The notes: generated by a model from the letters alone, not told the origin. Counted from the stretch's first letter, positions 41,605 through 50,542 are shown. The stretch: DNA of 55,662 nt from Spirochaetota bacterium (GCA_016934265.1 JAFGTF010000142.1:1-55662); one strand, 5' to 3'. A program made the numbers and translations.

Positions 41605-42021
41605 GTTCTTGTATTAAAAGGTTACCGCTCGGGTCTCGAACGTATCTCGGTCGTAACCGTTCGTCTTCTCCGCTCTTCTGGTTCGGTCATCGTTTTTTAC
41701 TTTCATCGAAGATCGATGCCGGGAAACGGTGGCGGTTTTGCCGCCGGTCGTGCCGCACGAAAAAAGAACCCGACCTTTTACTGACCCTGTAGAAAGATAA
41801 AAGCGATTACGAAAAAGCCGGTACCGGCCGGTACCGGGCGATATCGGGCCGATATCGGGAGACGAGAATTCATGAAGATCCGAAGGGCGGGTCGCCGCCC
41901 GCTACTGCCGTGACGCTGTGCGATATTTTCGGGAATTTCTAAAACACCCACTTGGCGAATGCCTCCTTCAGATATAGATTAGTATCCTGACCTTTTTGGA
42001 AACGGGGAGGGCCGCGTAGCT
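41605..42021. other. 417-base gap between the Rieske and ThDP enzyme genes
   Basis: No gene is supported. It contains a small GC hairpin (GGCGG 41731-41735, CCGCC 41741-41745), a cluster of four palindromes (41819-41860), a second hairpin (GGGCGG 41885-41890, CCGCCC 41895-41900) and the leader of the downstream operon, with GGGGAGG near 42004. Confidence 0.5.
41819..41860. repeat. cluster of four short palindromes upstream of the ThDP enzyme operon
   Basis: CCGGTACCGG occurs twice in direct contact (41819-41828 and 41829-41838), followed by CGATATCG (41840-41847) and CCGATATCGG (41850-41859). The array is about 160-200 bases upstream of the start codon. It could be a multi-site operator, or a DNA structure element. 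Confidence 0.45.
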
Positions 42022-43677
42022 TTGAGAACCGGTGCCAGATATATCGCCGAGACCCTGAACGGGTACGGCGTCACACACGTATTTTATGTAGAGGCGATCC
42101 TTCGCAGGACTCTTGTCGAGATGGAGAAGCTCGGAATAAAACGGATTCTCGCTCACTCCGAGAAGGCTGCGGCCTACATGGCGGACGGCTACGCACGGGC
42201 GTCCAACCGACCCTCTGTCTGTATGTCCCAGTCCGTCGGTGCCGCCAACCTCTCGGCCGGTCTCCAGGACGGTTTCCTTGGACATGTACCCATACTCGCG
42301 TTCACTGGACGGAAACCGCCCATATACCAGTACCGTAACGCATACCAGGAAATCGAGCACAACGAGATGTTCGATGCGGTAACGAAGTACAATGTACGAG
42401 TGGACGGTACCGACCAGCTCCCCCATATCCTGCCGCAGGCTTTCAGGGAAGCCACAACGGGACGGCCGGGCCCGGTCCATGTCGATTTTCTCGGGTACGA
42501 GGGCGACCTCACCGATCTGGACGAGCTTTCGGCGGACGTGGTGGTCGAAGAGCGCTACGGCAGGTGCCCCGCGCACCGTATTGTGCCTGAAGAGAGCGAC
42601 ATCCTGGAGGCGGCGAAGCTGCTTCGGGAGGCCGAGCGTCCCGTCATGGTGGTCGGACGGGGGGCGGTGGTATCGCAGGCGGCGGATGAAATTCGAGCGG
42701 TCTCAAGAAGGCTCTCGATTCCGGTGGTGAGCTCCATCGACGGCATCGGTCTCATGCCGGACGATGATCCGCTCTATGTCGGCCCCGTCGGCACATACTG
42801 CCGCCCCTGCGCGAACCGGGTCGTTTCGGAGGCCGATCTCACGTTCTTCGTCGGGTGCGGGGCGGGCGACCAGGTGACGAAGAACTGGACGCTCCCCCCG
42901 GCCGGTGCCAGGGTCGTCCAGATCGACATAGAACCGGCCGAGCTCGGACGTAACTATCCGGGGACGACCGGGATCTGCGGCGACGCGAAGACCTCGCTCG
43001 CGCTCCTTCTCGGCTTTCTCACCGAAACCCGGGAGGACACTCAGTGGGCGATGCGGGCGCGCGAGCTCCGCGAAAAGTGGGAAAAACAGGTCGAAGCACA
43101 CAGCATGTCCGACGCAGTACCGATACGACCGGAACGACTCTGCCGCGAGATAACGGGCACGCTGCCACAGGATGCGGTGGTGGTATCCGACACGGGGTAT
43201 TCCGCCATCTGGGCGGGAACTCTCATCAGGATCACGAAACCTGAACAGCTTTTTTTACGGGCCTCGGGGTCTCTCGGCTGGGCGTTTCCCGCCGGCATCG
43301 GCGCCAAGTGCGCGCTGCCCGAACGGCCGGTCGTCGCGTTCTCCGGAGACGGCGCTTTCTGGTACCATCTGCAGGAGATGGAGACAGCGGTCCGGCGCAA
43401 TCTACCGACGGTGACCGTGATCAACAACAACAGTGTGCTCGGGCAGAGCCAGGTCGGGATACGCCGGGCATACGGCGGGGACAGCGGCAAAGAGTCGGAC
43501 CAGTATCGTTTCCTCGATACGGACTTCGCCCGGATAGCCGAAAGCATGGGCGCGCTCGGCATACGCGTTGAGCGTCCGGAGGATATCGCACGTGCCATGG
43601 AAACGGCGATCATTTCGAACCGTCCGGCGGTGGTCGATGTCGTAACCGAGCCGGAATCGTTTCCCATACTGGAATAA
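42022..43677 (+). CDS. thiamine diphosphate-dependent enzyme, acetolactate synthase superfamily
   Basis: The 551-residue protein has the three domains of the ALS/decarboxylase superfamily. The catalytic Glu is at residue 47 (AHSEKAAAYMADGYA), and the Mg-ThDP motif is SGDGAFWYHLQEMETAVR ending INNN near the C-terminus. The substrate (2-oxoacid decarboxylase, carboligase or 2-hydroxyacyl-CoA lyase) cannot be read from sequence, and the FAD-type middle-domain features of ALS are not obvious. The start is TTG at 42022 with GGGGAGG about 10 bases upstream. The SDR starts 17 bases after its stop, so they form one operon. Confidence 0.85.
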   Translation: MRTGARYIAETLNGYGVTHVFYVEAILRRTLVEMEKLGIKRILAHSEKAAAYMADGYARASNRPSVCMSQSVGAANLSAGLQDGFLGHVPILAFTGRKPPIYQYRNAYQEIEHNEMFDAVTKYNVRVDGTDQLPHILPQAFREATTGRPGPVHVDFLGYEGDLTDLDELSADVVVEERYGRCPAHRIVPEESDILEAAKLLREAERPVMVVGRGAVVSQAADEIRAVSRRLSIPVVSSIDGIGLMPDDDPLYVGPVGTYCRPCANRVVSEADLTFFVGCGAGDQVTKNWTLPPAGARVVQIDIEPAELGRNYPGTTGICGDAKTSLALLLGFLTETREDTQWAMRARELREKWEKQVEAHSMSDAVPIRPERLCREITGTLPQDAVVVSDTGYSAIWAGTLIRITKPEQLFLRASGSLGWAFPAGIGAKCALPERPVVAFSGDGAFWYHLQEMETAVRRNLPTVTVINNNSVLGQSQVGIRRAYGGDSGKESDQYRFLDTDFARIAESMGALGIRVERPEDIARAMETAIISNRPAVVDVVTEPESFPILE

Positions 43678-43694
43678 CGGGAGAAATACAGAAA

Positions 43695-44483
43695 ATGAAG
43701 GATTCAAATACGAGTATCCAGTACAAAGACTTGTTCCGTCTCGACGGAAAGGTAGCGGTCGTCACCGGCGCGAGCGGCGGCATCGGTCGCGGCATCGCGC
43801 TCGCCCTCGCGGCGTACGGTGCCGATATACTCGCCGCGGGACGGAACATGGACAAGGTCCGAAAGACCGTCGAGATGGCCCAACGGGCGGGAAAACGGGC
43901 GGCGGGCTTCAGTCTCGAGATCACGAGCAAAAAGAGCGCGGACGACCTGGCGCGCACAGCTTTGGAAACGCTCGGCGGGCTCGATATTCTCGTAAACTCG
44001 GCGGGGATGAACATACGGAAGGAAGTGCTCGATATCACGGACGAGGACTGGGACCCCGTAATCGACGTAAACCTCAAGGGGGTTTTGTACTGCTGCCAGT
44101 CCGCCGCCCGTATCATGATCGAAAGAAAGGGCGGGAAGATCATCAACATCGCATCGATATCTTCCGTGCTCGGGCACCCGGCGCGCGGCAGCTATGCGGC
44201 GAGCAAGGGAGGACTGATCCAGCTCTCGAGGGTGATGTCGACGGAATGGGCCCCCTACAACATCTGCGTAAACTCGATATCGCCGGCCGCGGTCGATACC
44301 CCGTTCATCGACGGGCTCAAGAAGAACCGCGAGCGGCTCGACAGGGAGCTTCAACGTATCCCGCTCGGACGGATCGCGACGGTCGACGACGTTGTCGGCG
44401 CGGCCCTCTTGTTCGCCTCTAAGGCGGGCGATTTTATTACCGGCCAGAACCTCCTCATCGACGGCGGACGGACGGTGGACTGA
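43695..44483 (+). CDS. short-chain dehydrogenase/reductase
   Basis: The 262-residue classical SDR has GASGGIGRGIA for NAD(P) binding (near residue 25), NSAGMN (near 98), the catalytic SISSVLG...YAASK (Ser, Tyr and Lys present) and a C-terminal FITGQNLLIDGGRT. It looks like an oxidoreductase acting on a secondary alcohol, hydroxyacid or sugar. Transcription is with the upstream ThDP enzyme, with GGGAGA 10 bases before ATG. It might supply the oxo-substrate for that enzyme. Confidence 0.88.
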   Translation: MKDSNTSIQYKDLFRLDGKVAVVTGASGGIGRGIALALAAYGADILAAGRNMDKVRKTVEMAQRAGKRAAGFSLEITSKKSADDLARTALETLGGLDILVNSAGMNIRKEVLDITDEDWDPVIDVNLKGVLYCCQSAARIMIERKGGKIINIASISSVLGHPARGSYAASKGGLIQLSRVMSTEWAPYNICVNSISPAAVDTPFIDGLKKNRERLDRELQRIPLGRIATVDDVVGAALLFASKAGDFITGQNLLIDGGRTVD

Positions 44484-44799
44484 AAGGGAGTGCCGCCGGG
44501 AGGCTTCTTCGGGCTCCGATAGCGGGGCTCGAAACGCACGCGCCGTCTGCCGACGAAGCGGCCGGTACGTATAAAAAAAAGCAGGTGTCCCCGGGGAAAT
44601 CGGCGAGGCTTTGTAACCGTTCGGGATAGTGCGGCAGACAACCGGCGAAAGAGAGCGATTAGCCGGATGTACCGTCATTCGTACGATACACGACGTTGAG
44701 GCGGCGGGTAATTCACCGCTGTTCGGATGTCTCTTGTTCCTCTGGTGCGCATCGATAGGGGCGTCGGGAGGTTTTTGCCGGTTGACAATGCCTACTGTA

Positions 44800-44820
44800 C
44801 CGATAATTGACATTTATCGG
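44800..44820. promoter_or_regulatory. inverted repeat CCGATAA-N7-TTATCGG enclosing TTGACA
   Basis: CCGATAA (44800-44806) and TTATCGG (44814-44820) are perfect arms of a 21-bp dyad, and a TTGACA (44807-44812) lies in its centre. No good -10 box follows, so it looks more like an operator than a core promoter. Confidence 0.4.
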
Positions 44821-44919
44821 ATACACCGAAGGACATTTTTCGTGTACGACATGCCTGAAACGTAATTATAAGTAAATGAGGTGTTACATTCTGAGAATGA
44901 CATAAGCCGTCTGTTACTT

Positions 44920-44967
44920 TTGGCTTCGAACATTCTATGGATCGTATACTTTCGATATGTGATATCG
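44920..44967 (+). promoter_or_regulatory. candidate promoter and operator of the ADH-AOR unit
   Basis: TTGGCT (44920-44925) and TATACT (44945-44950, 5/6) are 19 bases apart. A 15-bp inverted repeat, CGATAT-GTG-ATATCG (44953-44967), covers the predicted transcription start, an ideal place for repressor binding. The ADH start codon is 65 bases downstream. Confidence 0.45.
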
Positions 44968-45032
44968 TCTGTGCCGAATCGGTTTGGTCCGAGCCGGCTA
45001 TACCGTAATAAAACACATGCGAGGAGGTTGTG

Positions 45033-46199
45033 ATGGAAGCATTCAGGGTCAGGGTTCCTACCGTCGTATTCGGGTTGGGAAAGCGAAGGGAGCTTCCCTC
45101 CCTCCTTGCGGGGACGGGCACACGCGCGTTCTTCGCGCTCGACCCGTACCTTGAAAAAAGCGGCGTCGGTAGAGAAACGGCCTCTTTGCTGAAAGAGGCG
45201 GGCATCGACGTAGTCGTCTACTCCTCCATCGAGCCGGACCCCGACTGTTTCGGCGTGGACGAAGCCGCCGAGACGGCGCGCAGGGAGTCCTGCGACATGG
45301 TGATCGCCGCGGGCGGCGGGAGCGCCATAGATTTCGGGAAGGCGGTGGCCATCCTCGCGAAAAACCCGGGCACCTGCTGGAGCTATACGCGCAGGCGGGA
45401 CCAAACCCCCAATACGCCTGGCCCCGGCACCCTGCCGGTGATCGCCCTCCCGAGCACCGCGGGAACGGGCTCCGAGATGACCCACTATGCGGTCTTCACC
45501 AACCCGAAGCTGCGGGAAAAGAGCACGATCGTCCACGACCGTATCGTCCCCCGAATCGCCGTAATAGACCCGGAGCTCACCTTCAGCTGTCCGCCGAGGC
45601 TTACCGCTTTTACCGGGGTCGACGCGCTCGCCCACGCGATTGAGTCATACGTAAACATTAACGCCTCTCCCTTCTCGAAGATGGCGGCGATAGAGTCGAT
45701 ACGGCTTTGCGCCCGGTTCCTTCCCACTGCGGTCACGAACGGTGAAAACAGGGAGGCCAGGGAAATGATGGCATGGGCGAGCGCGCTCGCGGGCATTGCT
45801 ATCGCACACGCCAACCCCACTCTTCCTCATGCGATAGGGCAGGCCGCAGGCGGATACGTCCACATGCCGCACGGGGCGAGCGTGGCCTGCTGTCTCGTCG
45901 AAATAATGCGGATAAGCCGCCATTCGGACCTCGAGGGATTCGCGGAAATCGCGTGTGCGCTCGATCCGTCCGTCCGATCCCTGCCGCTTCATGAGCGCGC
46001 CGACGCTTCGCCCTCTTTGGCCGCCGGGCTTCTGAATGACATCGGGGTGGACGTGAAGTTCTCTCAATTCGGGCTCTCCGAGAAGGATATAGAGAAGGCG
46101 GCGGATATTGCACTTACCGGGTATTTCACCGGAATAAGTCTTCATCCGAAGCAGGTGGACAAAACCGAGATCATGCGCATAATCCGCGCCTGCCTGTAG
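45033..46199 (+). CDS. iron-containing alcohol dehydrogenase
   Basis: The 388-residue protein is a group III ADH: GGGSAIDFGKAVA binds NAD(P), and metal ligands are in GVDALAHAIESY (Asp and His), LPHAIGQ and HMPHGAS. It would interconvert an aldehyde or ketone with an alcohol. ATG 45033 has GGAGG 5 bases upstream; GTG 45030 is also in frame. AOR follows after 35 bases, so the pair likely acts on one aldehyde, one enzyme reducing and the other oxidising it. Confidence 0.9.
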   Translation: MEAFRVRVPTVVFGLGKRRELPSLLAGTGTRAFFALDPYLEKSGVGRETASLLKEAGIDVVVYSSIEPDPDCFGVDEAAETARRESCDMVIAAGGGSAIDFGKAVAILAKNPGTCWSYTRRRDQTPNTPGPGTLPVIALPSTAGTGSEMTHYAVFTNPKLREKSTIVHDRIVPRIAVIDPELTFSCPPRLTAFTGVDALAHAIESYVNINASPFSKMAAIESIRLCARFLPTAVTNGENREAREMMAWASALAGIAIAHANPTLPHAIGQAAGGYVHMPHGASVACCLVEIMRISRHSDLEGFAEIACALDPSVRSLPLHERADASPSLAAGLLNDIGVDVKFSQFGLSEKDIEKAADIALTGYFTGISLHPKQVDKTEIMRIIRACL

Positions 46200-46234
46200 G
46201 TATCGAATCGCACATTTTTAAGCACAAAGGGGCC

Positions 46235-47959
46235 ATGATGGGAAAACAGATGGTAGAAATCGACCTCGACTGTATGACCGCTGTAAAAACGGCGGTGCCG
46301 GAACAGTACGAAATGCTCGGCGGGCGCGGGCTCACCTCCACAATCGTAGCATGCGGGACCGATCCCCGCATCCACCCGCTGAACCCGAAAAACCGTTTCG
46401 TGCTCGCCCCCGGGCTCCTCGCGGGGTCCGTTCTCTCCAGCGCGAACAGGCTCTCGGCCGGGGCGAAGAGCCCACTCACCGGGACGATAAAGGAATCGAA
46501 CAGCGGCGGTGTCGTCGGCTACAAGCTCGCGCGGCTCGGCGTAAAGGCGGTAAGTATAACGGGCCGGGCGAAGCAGAGCCCGACCGGCATACGGATACAT
46601 AAGAACGGCGTCTCTTTCGAGGACCTCTCGGATCTGCGGGGGCTCGGCACCTACGAGTCGGCCCTGTTGCTACGCGAACGGTACGGAAAAAAAACGGGGC
46701 TTTTGCTTGCCGGTCCGGCTGGGGAAAACGGTCTCTCGGCGGCATGCCTGTGCCTGACGGACCCCGAGGGCGAGCCGTGCAGGAACTTCGGCCGCGGCGG
46801 ACTCGGCGCGGTGCTCGGAAGCAAGGGCGTCAAGGCCGTCATCGTCGACGACGAGGGCGCTACGCCTTCGATGAACGACGAAACGCGATCACTCATAAAA
46901 CGGTTCGCCGCCGCTTTACGGGAGCATCCCGTTACGGGCGAGAAGTTCGCGAAGTACGGGACCGTGATGACCCTTCTCAACGTGAACGGGCTCGGCGGGC
47001 TGCCGACAAGAAATTTCAGCGCGGGAAGCTTCGAGCACGCGGAAAAGATCGGCGCCGATTCCCTTTACGATACCATCAAATCGCGCGGAGGACGGTTCAA
47101 GCACGGCTGCATGCCGGGCTGCGTGATCCAGTGCTCGAACAAGTACGTCGACCCGTCGGGGAAACCGGTCGTCGGCTCGCTCGACTACGAAACGGTCTGT
47201 TTGCTCGGTTCCAATATCGGCCTCGGTGACCTCGACCAGATCGCGGAGCTAAACCGCATGTGCAACGATATCGGCATCGACACGATAGAGACGGGGGTGG
47301 CCTTGGGGGTGCTCGCGGAGGCGGGGGTCATGGCTTTCGGGGACTTCGAGCGGGCACGGACGCTCATCGCCGAAGTCGGCACTGGAACGCCGCTCGGGAG
47401 GGTACTCGGCTGCGGTGCATCCGTATGCGGCTGCGCGTACGCCGTTGAGCGGGTACCTGCGGTTAAAGGCCAGGGCATGGCCGCGTACGATCCCCGCGTA
47501 ATAAAGGGAATGGGGCTGACGTATGCGATGTCGACTATAGGCGCGGACCACACGGCAGGCAACGCGATCGTTCTTGCGGTCGATCACTCCGACCCCAACG
47601 CGCAACTTATACCGGTGCGAAACCTCAACATCGAGACCATGGTGATGGACACGCTCGGCCTCTGCCTTTTCACCGCACGGGTCTCGCTCGACAGAACCGA
47701 GTTCATCGAGGAAGCGGTGTTCTTGCTCTGCGGGCGGACGATCCGGTTCGAAGAGCTGAAACAGCGGGCGAAAATAATTCTCGCGCTCGAGCGCGGCTTC
47801 AACAGAAAGGCGGGAATAAGCCGCATAAACGACCGGCTCCCCTCGTTCATGCGTTCGGAGCCGCTCCCTCCGAACAACGCGGTGTTCGACGTGAGCGAGA
47901 GAGACCACGACCGCTTCTACGACTGGGAGGGCGAGACTGCGCCCGAAACACCGGAGTAA
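46235..47959 (+). CDS. aldehyde:ferredoxin oxidoreductase (tungsten-type)
   Basis: The 574-residue protein has the AOR layout: an N-terminal GGRGLTSTIV segment and RNFGRGGLGAVLGSKGVKA for the tungstopterin site, [4Fe-4S] cysteines at 292, 296 and 300 (CMPGCVIQC) with the fourth likely at 477 (DTLGLC), and a normal length. The first cysteine spacing is CxxxC rather than the CxxC that I know from the Pyrococcus enzyme. It oxidises an aldehyde to the acid with ferredoxin as acceptor and is oxygen sensitive. ATG 46235 or 46238 has AAGGGG just upstream. Confidence 0.9.
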   Translation: MMGKQMVEIDLDCMTAVKTAVPEQYEMLGGRGLTSTIVACGTDPRIHPLNPKNRFVLAPGLLAGSVLSSANRLSAGAKSPLTGTIKESNSGGVVGYKLARLGVKAVSITGRAKQSPTGIRIHKNGVSFEDLSDLRGLGTYESALLLRERYGKKTGLLLAGPAGENGLSAACLCLTDPEGEPCRNFGRGGLGAVLGSKGVKAVIVDDEGATPSMNDETRSLIKRFAAALREHPVTGEKFAKYGTVMTLLNVNGLGGLPTRNFSAGSFEHAEKIGADSLYDTIKSRGGRFKHGCMPGCVIQCSNKYVDPSGKPVVGSLDYETVCLLGSNIGLGDLDQIAELNRMCNDIGIDTIETGVALGVLAEAGVMAFGDFERARTLIAEVGTGTPLGRVLGCGASVCGCAYAVERVPAVKGQGMAAYDPRVIKGMGLTYAMSTIGADHTAGNAIVLAVDHSDPNAQLIPVRNLNIETMVMDTLGLCLFTARVSLDRTEFIEEAVFLLCGRTIRFEELKQRAKIILALERGFNRKAGISRINDRLPSFMRSEPLPPNNAVFDVSERDHDRFYDWEGETAPETPE

Positions 47960-48253
47960 TACGACTCTTTTCAGTCGGCTGCACGCTTCCTTTCGTACCA
48001 GGGGCGAAGGCCCGCATCGGGACGCCGGATTCGAAGCACGACCCGATCCTGATATTACACTACAGCACACTCACCCCCTACATGGCCAGATGGTCATTTA
48101 TCTTGACGCGTACTACCCCCTTGGAACTTACCGGCGGCAATAGGTATCTCGGATTCAACATCTCACCGTTTTTCACAGGTAAAAATCCGACCCGGGGTGT
48201 TGATGACAGAATCGGAGTGGATCAGGACGCCCGTACCGTCCGGGAAGCGGAGT
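47960..48253. other. 294-base convergent gap after the AOR gene
   Basis: I see no gene or clear terminator here. Short plus-strand frames do not have ribosome sites or recognisable content. Confidence 0.35.
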
Positions 48254-49480
48254 TCAGTAGCAACGGGTTCGGACCAGGGGAAATCCTGCGAGCATGAGGC
48301 GGGCATCTCGGCATGCGTCGCATATGTCTGCATACGGACACCGGTCGCCTACGGAACCGTCGTACGTGTGCTCCTTGCAGTTGTACAGCGCGTTCTGCCA
48401 GAACAAAGAATCGATCAAAAAGCGCAGACCGCCGCGGTACGTTCCGCGTCCGTCATCGATGCCGAGCCTTGCAGCCGTACGATCCGCGAGAATCCTGACC
48501 GCCCCTATGGTCAGAGCGCGAAAGCGGTTTTCCACCTCGCCGTCAGGTCGGATTTCGCGGTTTTGCACGAGAGAATCGAGCAGTACGGGATCACGTATAC
48601 CGAATACCCCGGTCCGAAAAAAGAAAAGCGGCAGCATGTAGTCCGCCATCGCCTCGAAGCGGTATGTATCCTCGAACCGCGCAAGCGATTCATACCGGGC
48701 CGAGCAGACAAAGCCGGTTTGGTGCTCCTGTTCCGGCAGCCTGTCCCAAAGGAATTTGACAAGCAGCAACCCCAGTTTCAAAAACGGGTCGCCGTACGAA
48801 AAGGGAAAATAGCGGACTAAAAGCCCGAGCAGCGTGCCGATACTCCCCCGCGCGGCCTCGAGCATCCCGGTGAAGTGCTGCCCGCGTTTATTGTCCCGCC
48901 CGAACGCAACAAGGCCGTTCCCTATCTCGACGAGCTTCTTTTTCCGTTCCTCCTGCATCGGTATCAGGGTCTCGCCGCTTTTCTCGTCACCGTATATCAG
49001 TCGAATATCCTCGTCCGAAACGGACTTCAGACGCTGTGCGTCGAGAAGGTCCATGCCGCTATTCCACGCACGGCTGAGACAGTACGCCGCCGCGATTGTA
49101 TCGTCGATGAAATCAGGCTCGCCCGGTGTACCGATACCCCAGTTTTTCACCTTTTCGTGGCGAACCTCTTCTTGCTGCACGCGTGCGGTCTCCTCTTCGC
49201 CGTCCTTGTACCAATAGGAGAAAAACTGCGAGACCGCGATGAGAAGAAACTGCACGGTGTCATCGTCGTTTGCCGGCGGAATAACGTGCATGCCGTTGAC
49301 GGTAAACGACGGGTCCTGCCAGAATGCCGGTTTAAGGGCCGTCTTTGCGCGCGTTTCAAGGAGCCCGCAGAGCACACAGGAAAGCGCCTCCGCCTTTTGT
49401 TTATCGACGAACAGGTCTCCCTCGTCCGTTTCATACCGCGCGACAATACGGTCCATAGATGAAAAAGGGTCTTTGCTCAT
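48254..49480 (-). CDS. queuosine salvage (DUF2419/Qng1-like) protein
   Basis: The 408-residue protein resembles DUF2419 queuosine-salvage proteins, which release queuine from queuosine 5'-phosphate: AYCLSRAWNSGMDLLDAQRLKSVSDEDIRLIYG, IPMQEERKKKLVEIGNGL and AMADYMLPLFF fit the family order, although family members usually show ADYRxPQ. It is longer than the usual 330-350 residues and the catalytic motif is altered, so the assignment is tentative. ATG 49480 lacks a ribosome site; a good promoter ends 8 bases before it. No queuosine pathway gene is nearby. It ends convergently against AOR. Confidence 0.6.
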   Translation of the reverse strand: MSKDPFSSMDRIVARYETDEGDLFVDKQKAEALSCVLCGLLETRAKTALKPAFWQDPSFTVNGMHVIPPANDDDTVQFLLIAVSQFFSYWYKDGEEETARVQQEEVRHEKVKNWGIGTPGEPDFIDDTIAAAYCLSRAWNSGMDLLDAQRLKSVSDEDIRLIYGDEKSGETLIPMQEERKKKLVEIGNGLVAFGRDNKRGQHFTGMLEAARGSIGTLLGLLVRYFPFSYGDPFLKLGLLLVKFLWDRLPEQEHQTGFVCSARYESLARFEDTYRFEAMADYMLPLFFFRTGVFGIRDPVLLDSLVQNREIRPDGEVENRFRALTIGAVRILADRTAARLGIDDGRGTYRGGLRFLIDSLFWQNALYNCKEHTYDGSVGDRCPYADICDACRDARLMLAGFPLVRTRCY

Positions 49481-49488
49481 GCTACAAG

Positions 49489-49517
49489 ACTATAATGAAA
49501 CAGGGAGGTAATCTCAA
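49489..49517 (-). promoter_or_regulatory. promoter of the queuosine-salvage-like gene, leaderless geometry
   Basis: On the minus strand TTGAGA (49512-49517, 5/6), a 17-base spacer and TATAGT (49489-49494, 5/6). Eight bases separate the -10 box from the ATG at 49480, so transcription would begin at about the start codon. The palindrome ATGGTACCAT (49526-49535) lies 8 bases upstream of the -35 box. Confidence 0.6.
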
Positions 49518-49834
49518 GTTGTTTTATGGTACCATGATACGCCCGGGGTCCGCGTAGCACGGTACGATCCGGTATTCGGCGGTAAAATCGCACTGAATGT
49601 GAGATCCCGATCGTACGGCGGCAAAAAATATCGCGGCGCTTAATTTTATTGCGTAAAGAAAAAGGTATCATCAGCGACTCGTTCTAATGATGCCGGAAAG
49701 ACAAAATACAAGAAAAGTAATCGATCGATCGACCGGCAAGCCGTTACCATATATGATTACAATATCAAATCAAAGGAGGATACAGCGGCTTCATTCACTA
49801 TCAGTGGAAATAAAAAGAACTCACACCCGGGACA

Positions 49835-49854
49835 GGTACTCCGGAACGAGTACC
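49835..49854 (-). terminator. hairpin downstream of yciH
   Basis: GGTACTC (49835-49841) and GAGTACC (49848-49854) form a perfect 7-bp stem with a 6-base loop, 49 bases after the yciH stop on the minus strand. No T-tract follows, so termination is uncertain. Confidence 0.35.
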
Positions 49855-49903
49855 CCGGCCTACGGCGGCAGATGAATATTCAGGCGGCACTATGGCCGCA
49901 TTC

Positions 49904-50260
49904 TCATCCACCGGTGCGCTTTGTAATATATCCCCTGCCTCGAAGCTCCAGTTCGAGGGTTTCCCGGTGGTCCCCTTGTATCTCGATAACGCCCTGCTTC
50001 ACCGTTCCGCCGGCGCCGCATCGTTTCTTGAGCTCCCTTGCGAGCGAGGCGAGCGCTTCGGGATCGAGGGGGACCCCGCGTACCGTAGTGACCCCTTTTC
50101 CCTTTCTGCCTTTCGTTTCACGCCCGATCCTCACTATGCCGCCCGACTCTAAGACGCCGCCTTTTTTGCCGCATTCGCACTGCCCCGCAGGTCTCCCGCA
50201 TTCGGGACAAATCCTTCCTTGCCCCGTGGAGTAGACGATACCCTTAAAAGCTGCAGCCAT
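49904..50260 (-). CDS. yciH: SUI1/eIF1-like translation factor (YciH)
   Basis: The 118-residue protein has an N-terminal zinc-like pair (CPECGRPAGQCECG) and a SUI1 domain with GIVRIGRETKGRKGKGVTTVRGV and KKRCGAGGTVKQGVIEIQGDHRETL, as in E. coli YciH (108 residues). It is thought to influence start-codon fidelity on the 30S ribosome. GGGGGAGGAGA lies directly before ATG 50260. It is divergent from the radical SAM gene. Its presence is interesting beside the apparent leaderless transcripts, but this link is speculation. Confidence 0.92.
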   Translation of the reverse strand: MAAAFKGIVYSTGQGRICPECGRPAGQCECGKKGGVLESGGIVRIGRETKGRKGKGVTTVRGVPLDPEALASLARELKKRCGAGGTVKQGVIEIQGDHRETLELELRGRGYITKRTGG

Positions 50261-50503
50261 TCTCCTCCCCCGGATAAAAAACCTTAACCCGTTGTGAGTC
50301 AAGGGGTTTTCACGTGAGCGGGAAACAAGCATCGAATCCCGCGGTTTGCTTCGCAAATTTTGCACCGCAAAATCGGAAGCTTAATCAAGCCTGAAATTGC
50401 TTTGCCTTTTCAGCTTACTGTCATAAAAAATACAAACAGTGATAAATTGCATGTTGAAAGCCATACATATAATAACCCGCCAATTTTTCATGATCAAATA
50501 AAC

Positions 50504-50532
50504 TTGATATCTCACTATTCCCGTTTTAAATT
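50504..50532 (+). promoter_or_regulatory. candidate promoter of the radical SAM gene, short-leader geometry
   Basis: TTGATA (50504-50509, 5/6), a 17-base spacer and TAAATT (50527-50532, 4/6). Ten bases separate it from ATG 50543, and no Shine-Dalgarno is seen, so the leader would be about 3-4 bases. AT-rich surroundings make chance matches more likely here. Confidence 0.35.
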
Positions 50533-50542
50533 AATTTTGAAC

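Larger units (their letters stand above)
44484..45032. other. 549-base gap between the SDR and iron ADH genes, rich in regulatory-looking DNA
   Basis: No gene is supported. The right half becomes AT-rich and holds an inverted repeat (44800-44820), a small palindrome ATTCTGAGAAT (44888-44898) and a promoter/inverted repeat (44920-44967) ahead of the ADH gene. This indicates a separate, controlled transcription unit for ADH and AOR. Confidence 0.5.
49481..49903. other. 423-base gap between the queuosine-salvage-like and YciH genes
   Basis: No gene is supported, although a plus-strand AAAGGAGG at about 49775 is striking and no start codon follows at a proper distance. It holds the minus-strand promoter at 49489-49517, the palindrome ATGGTACCAT (49526-49535) just upstream of it, and a hairpin at 49835-49854. 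Confidence 0.45.
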
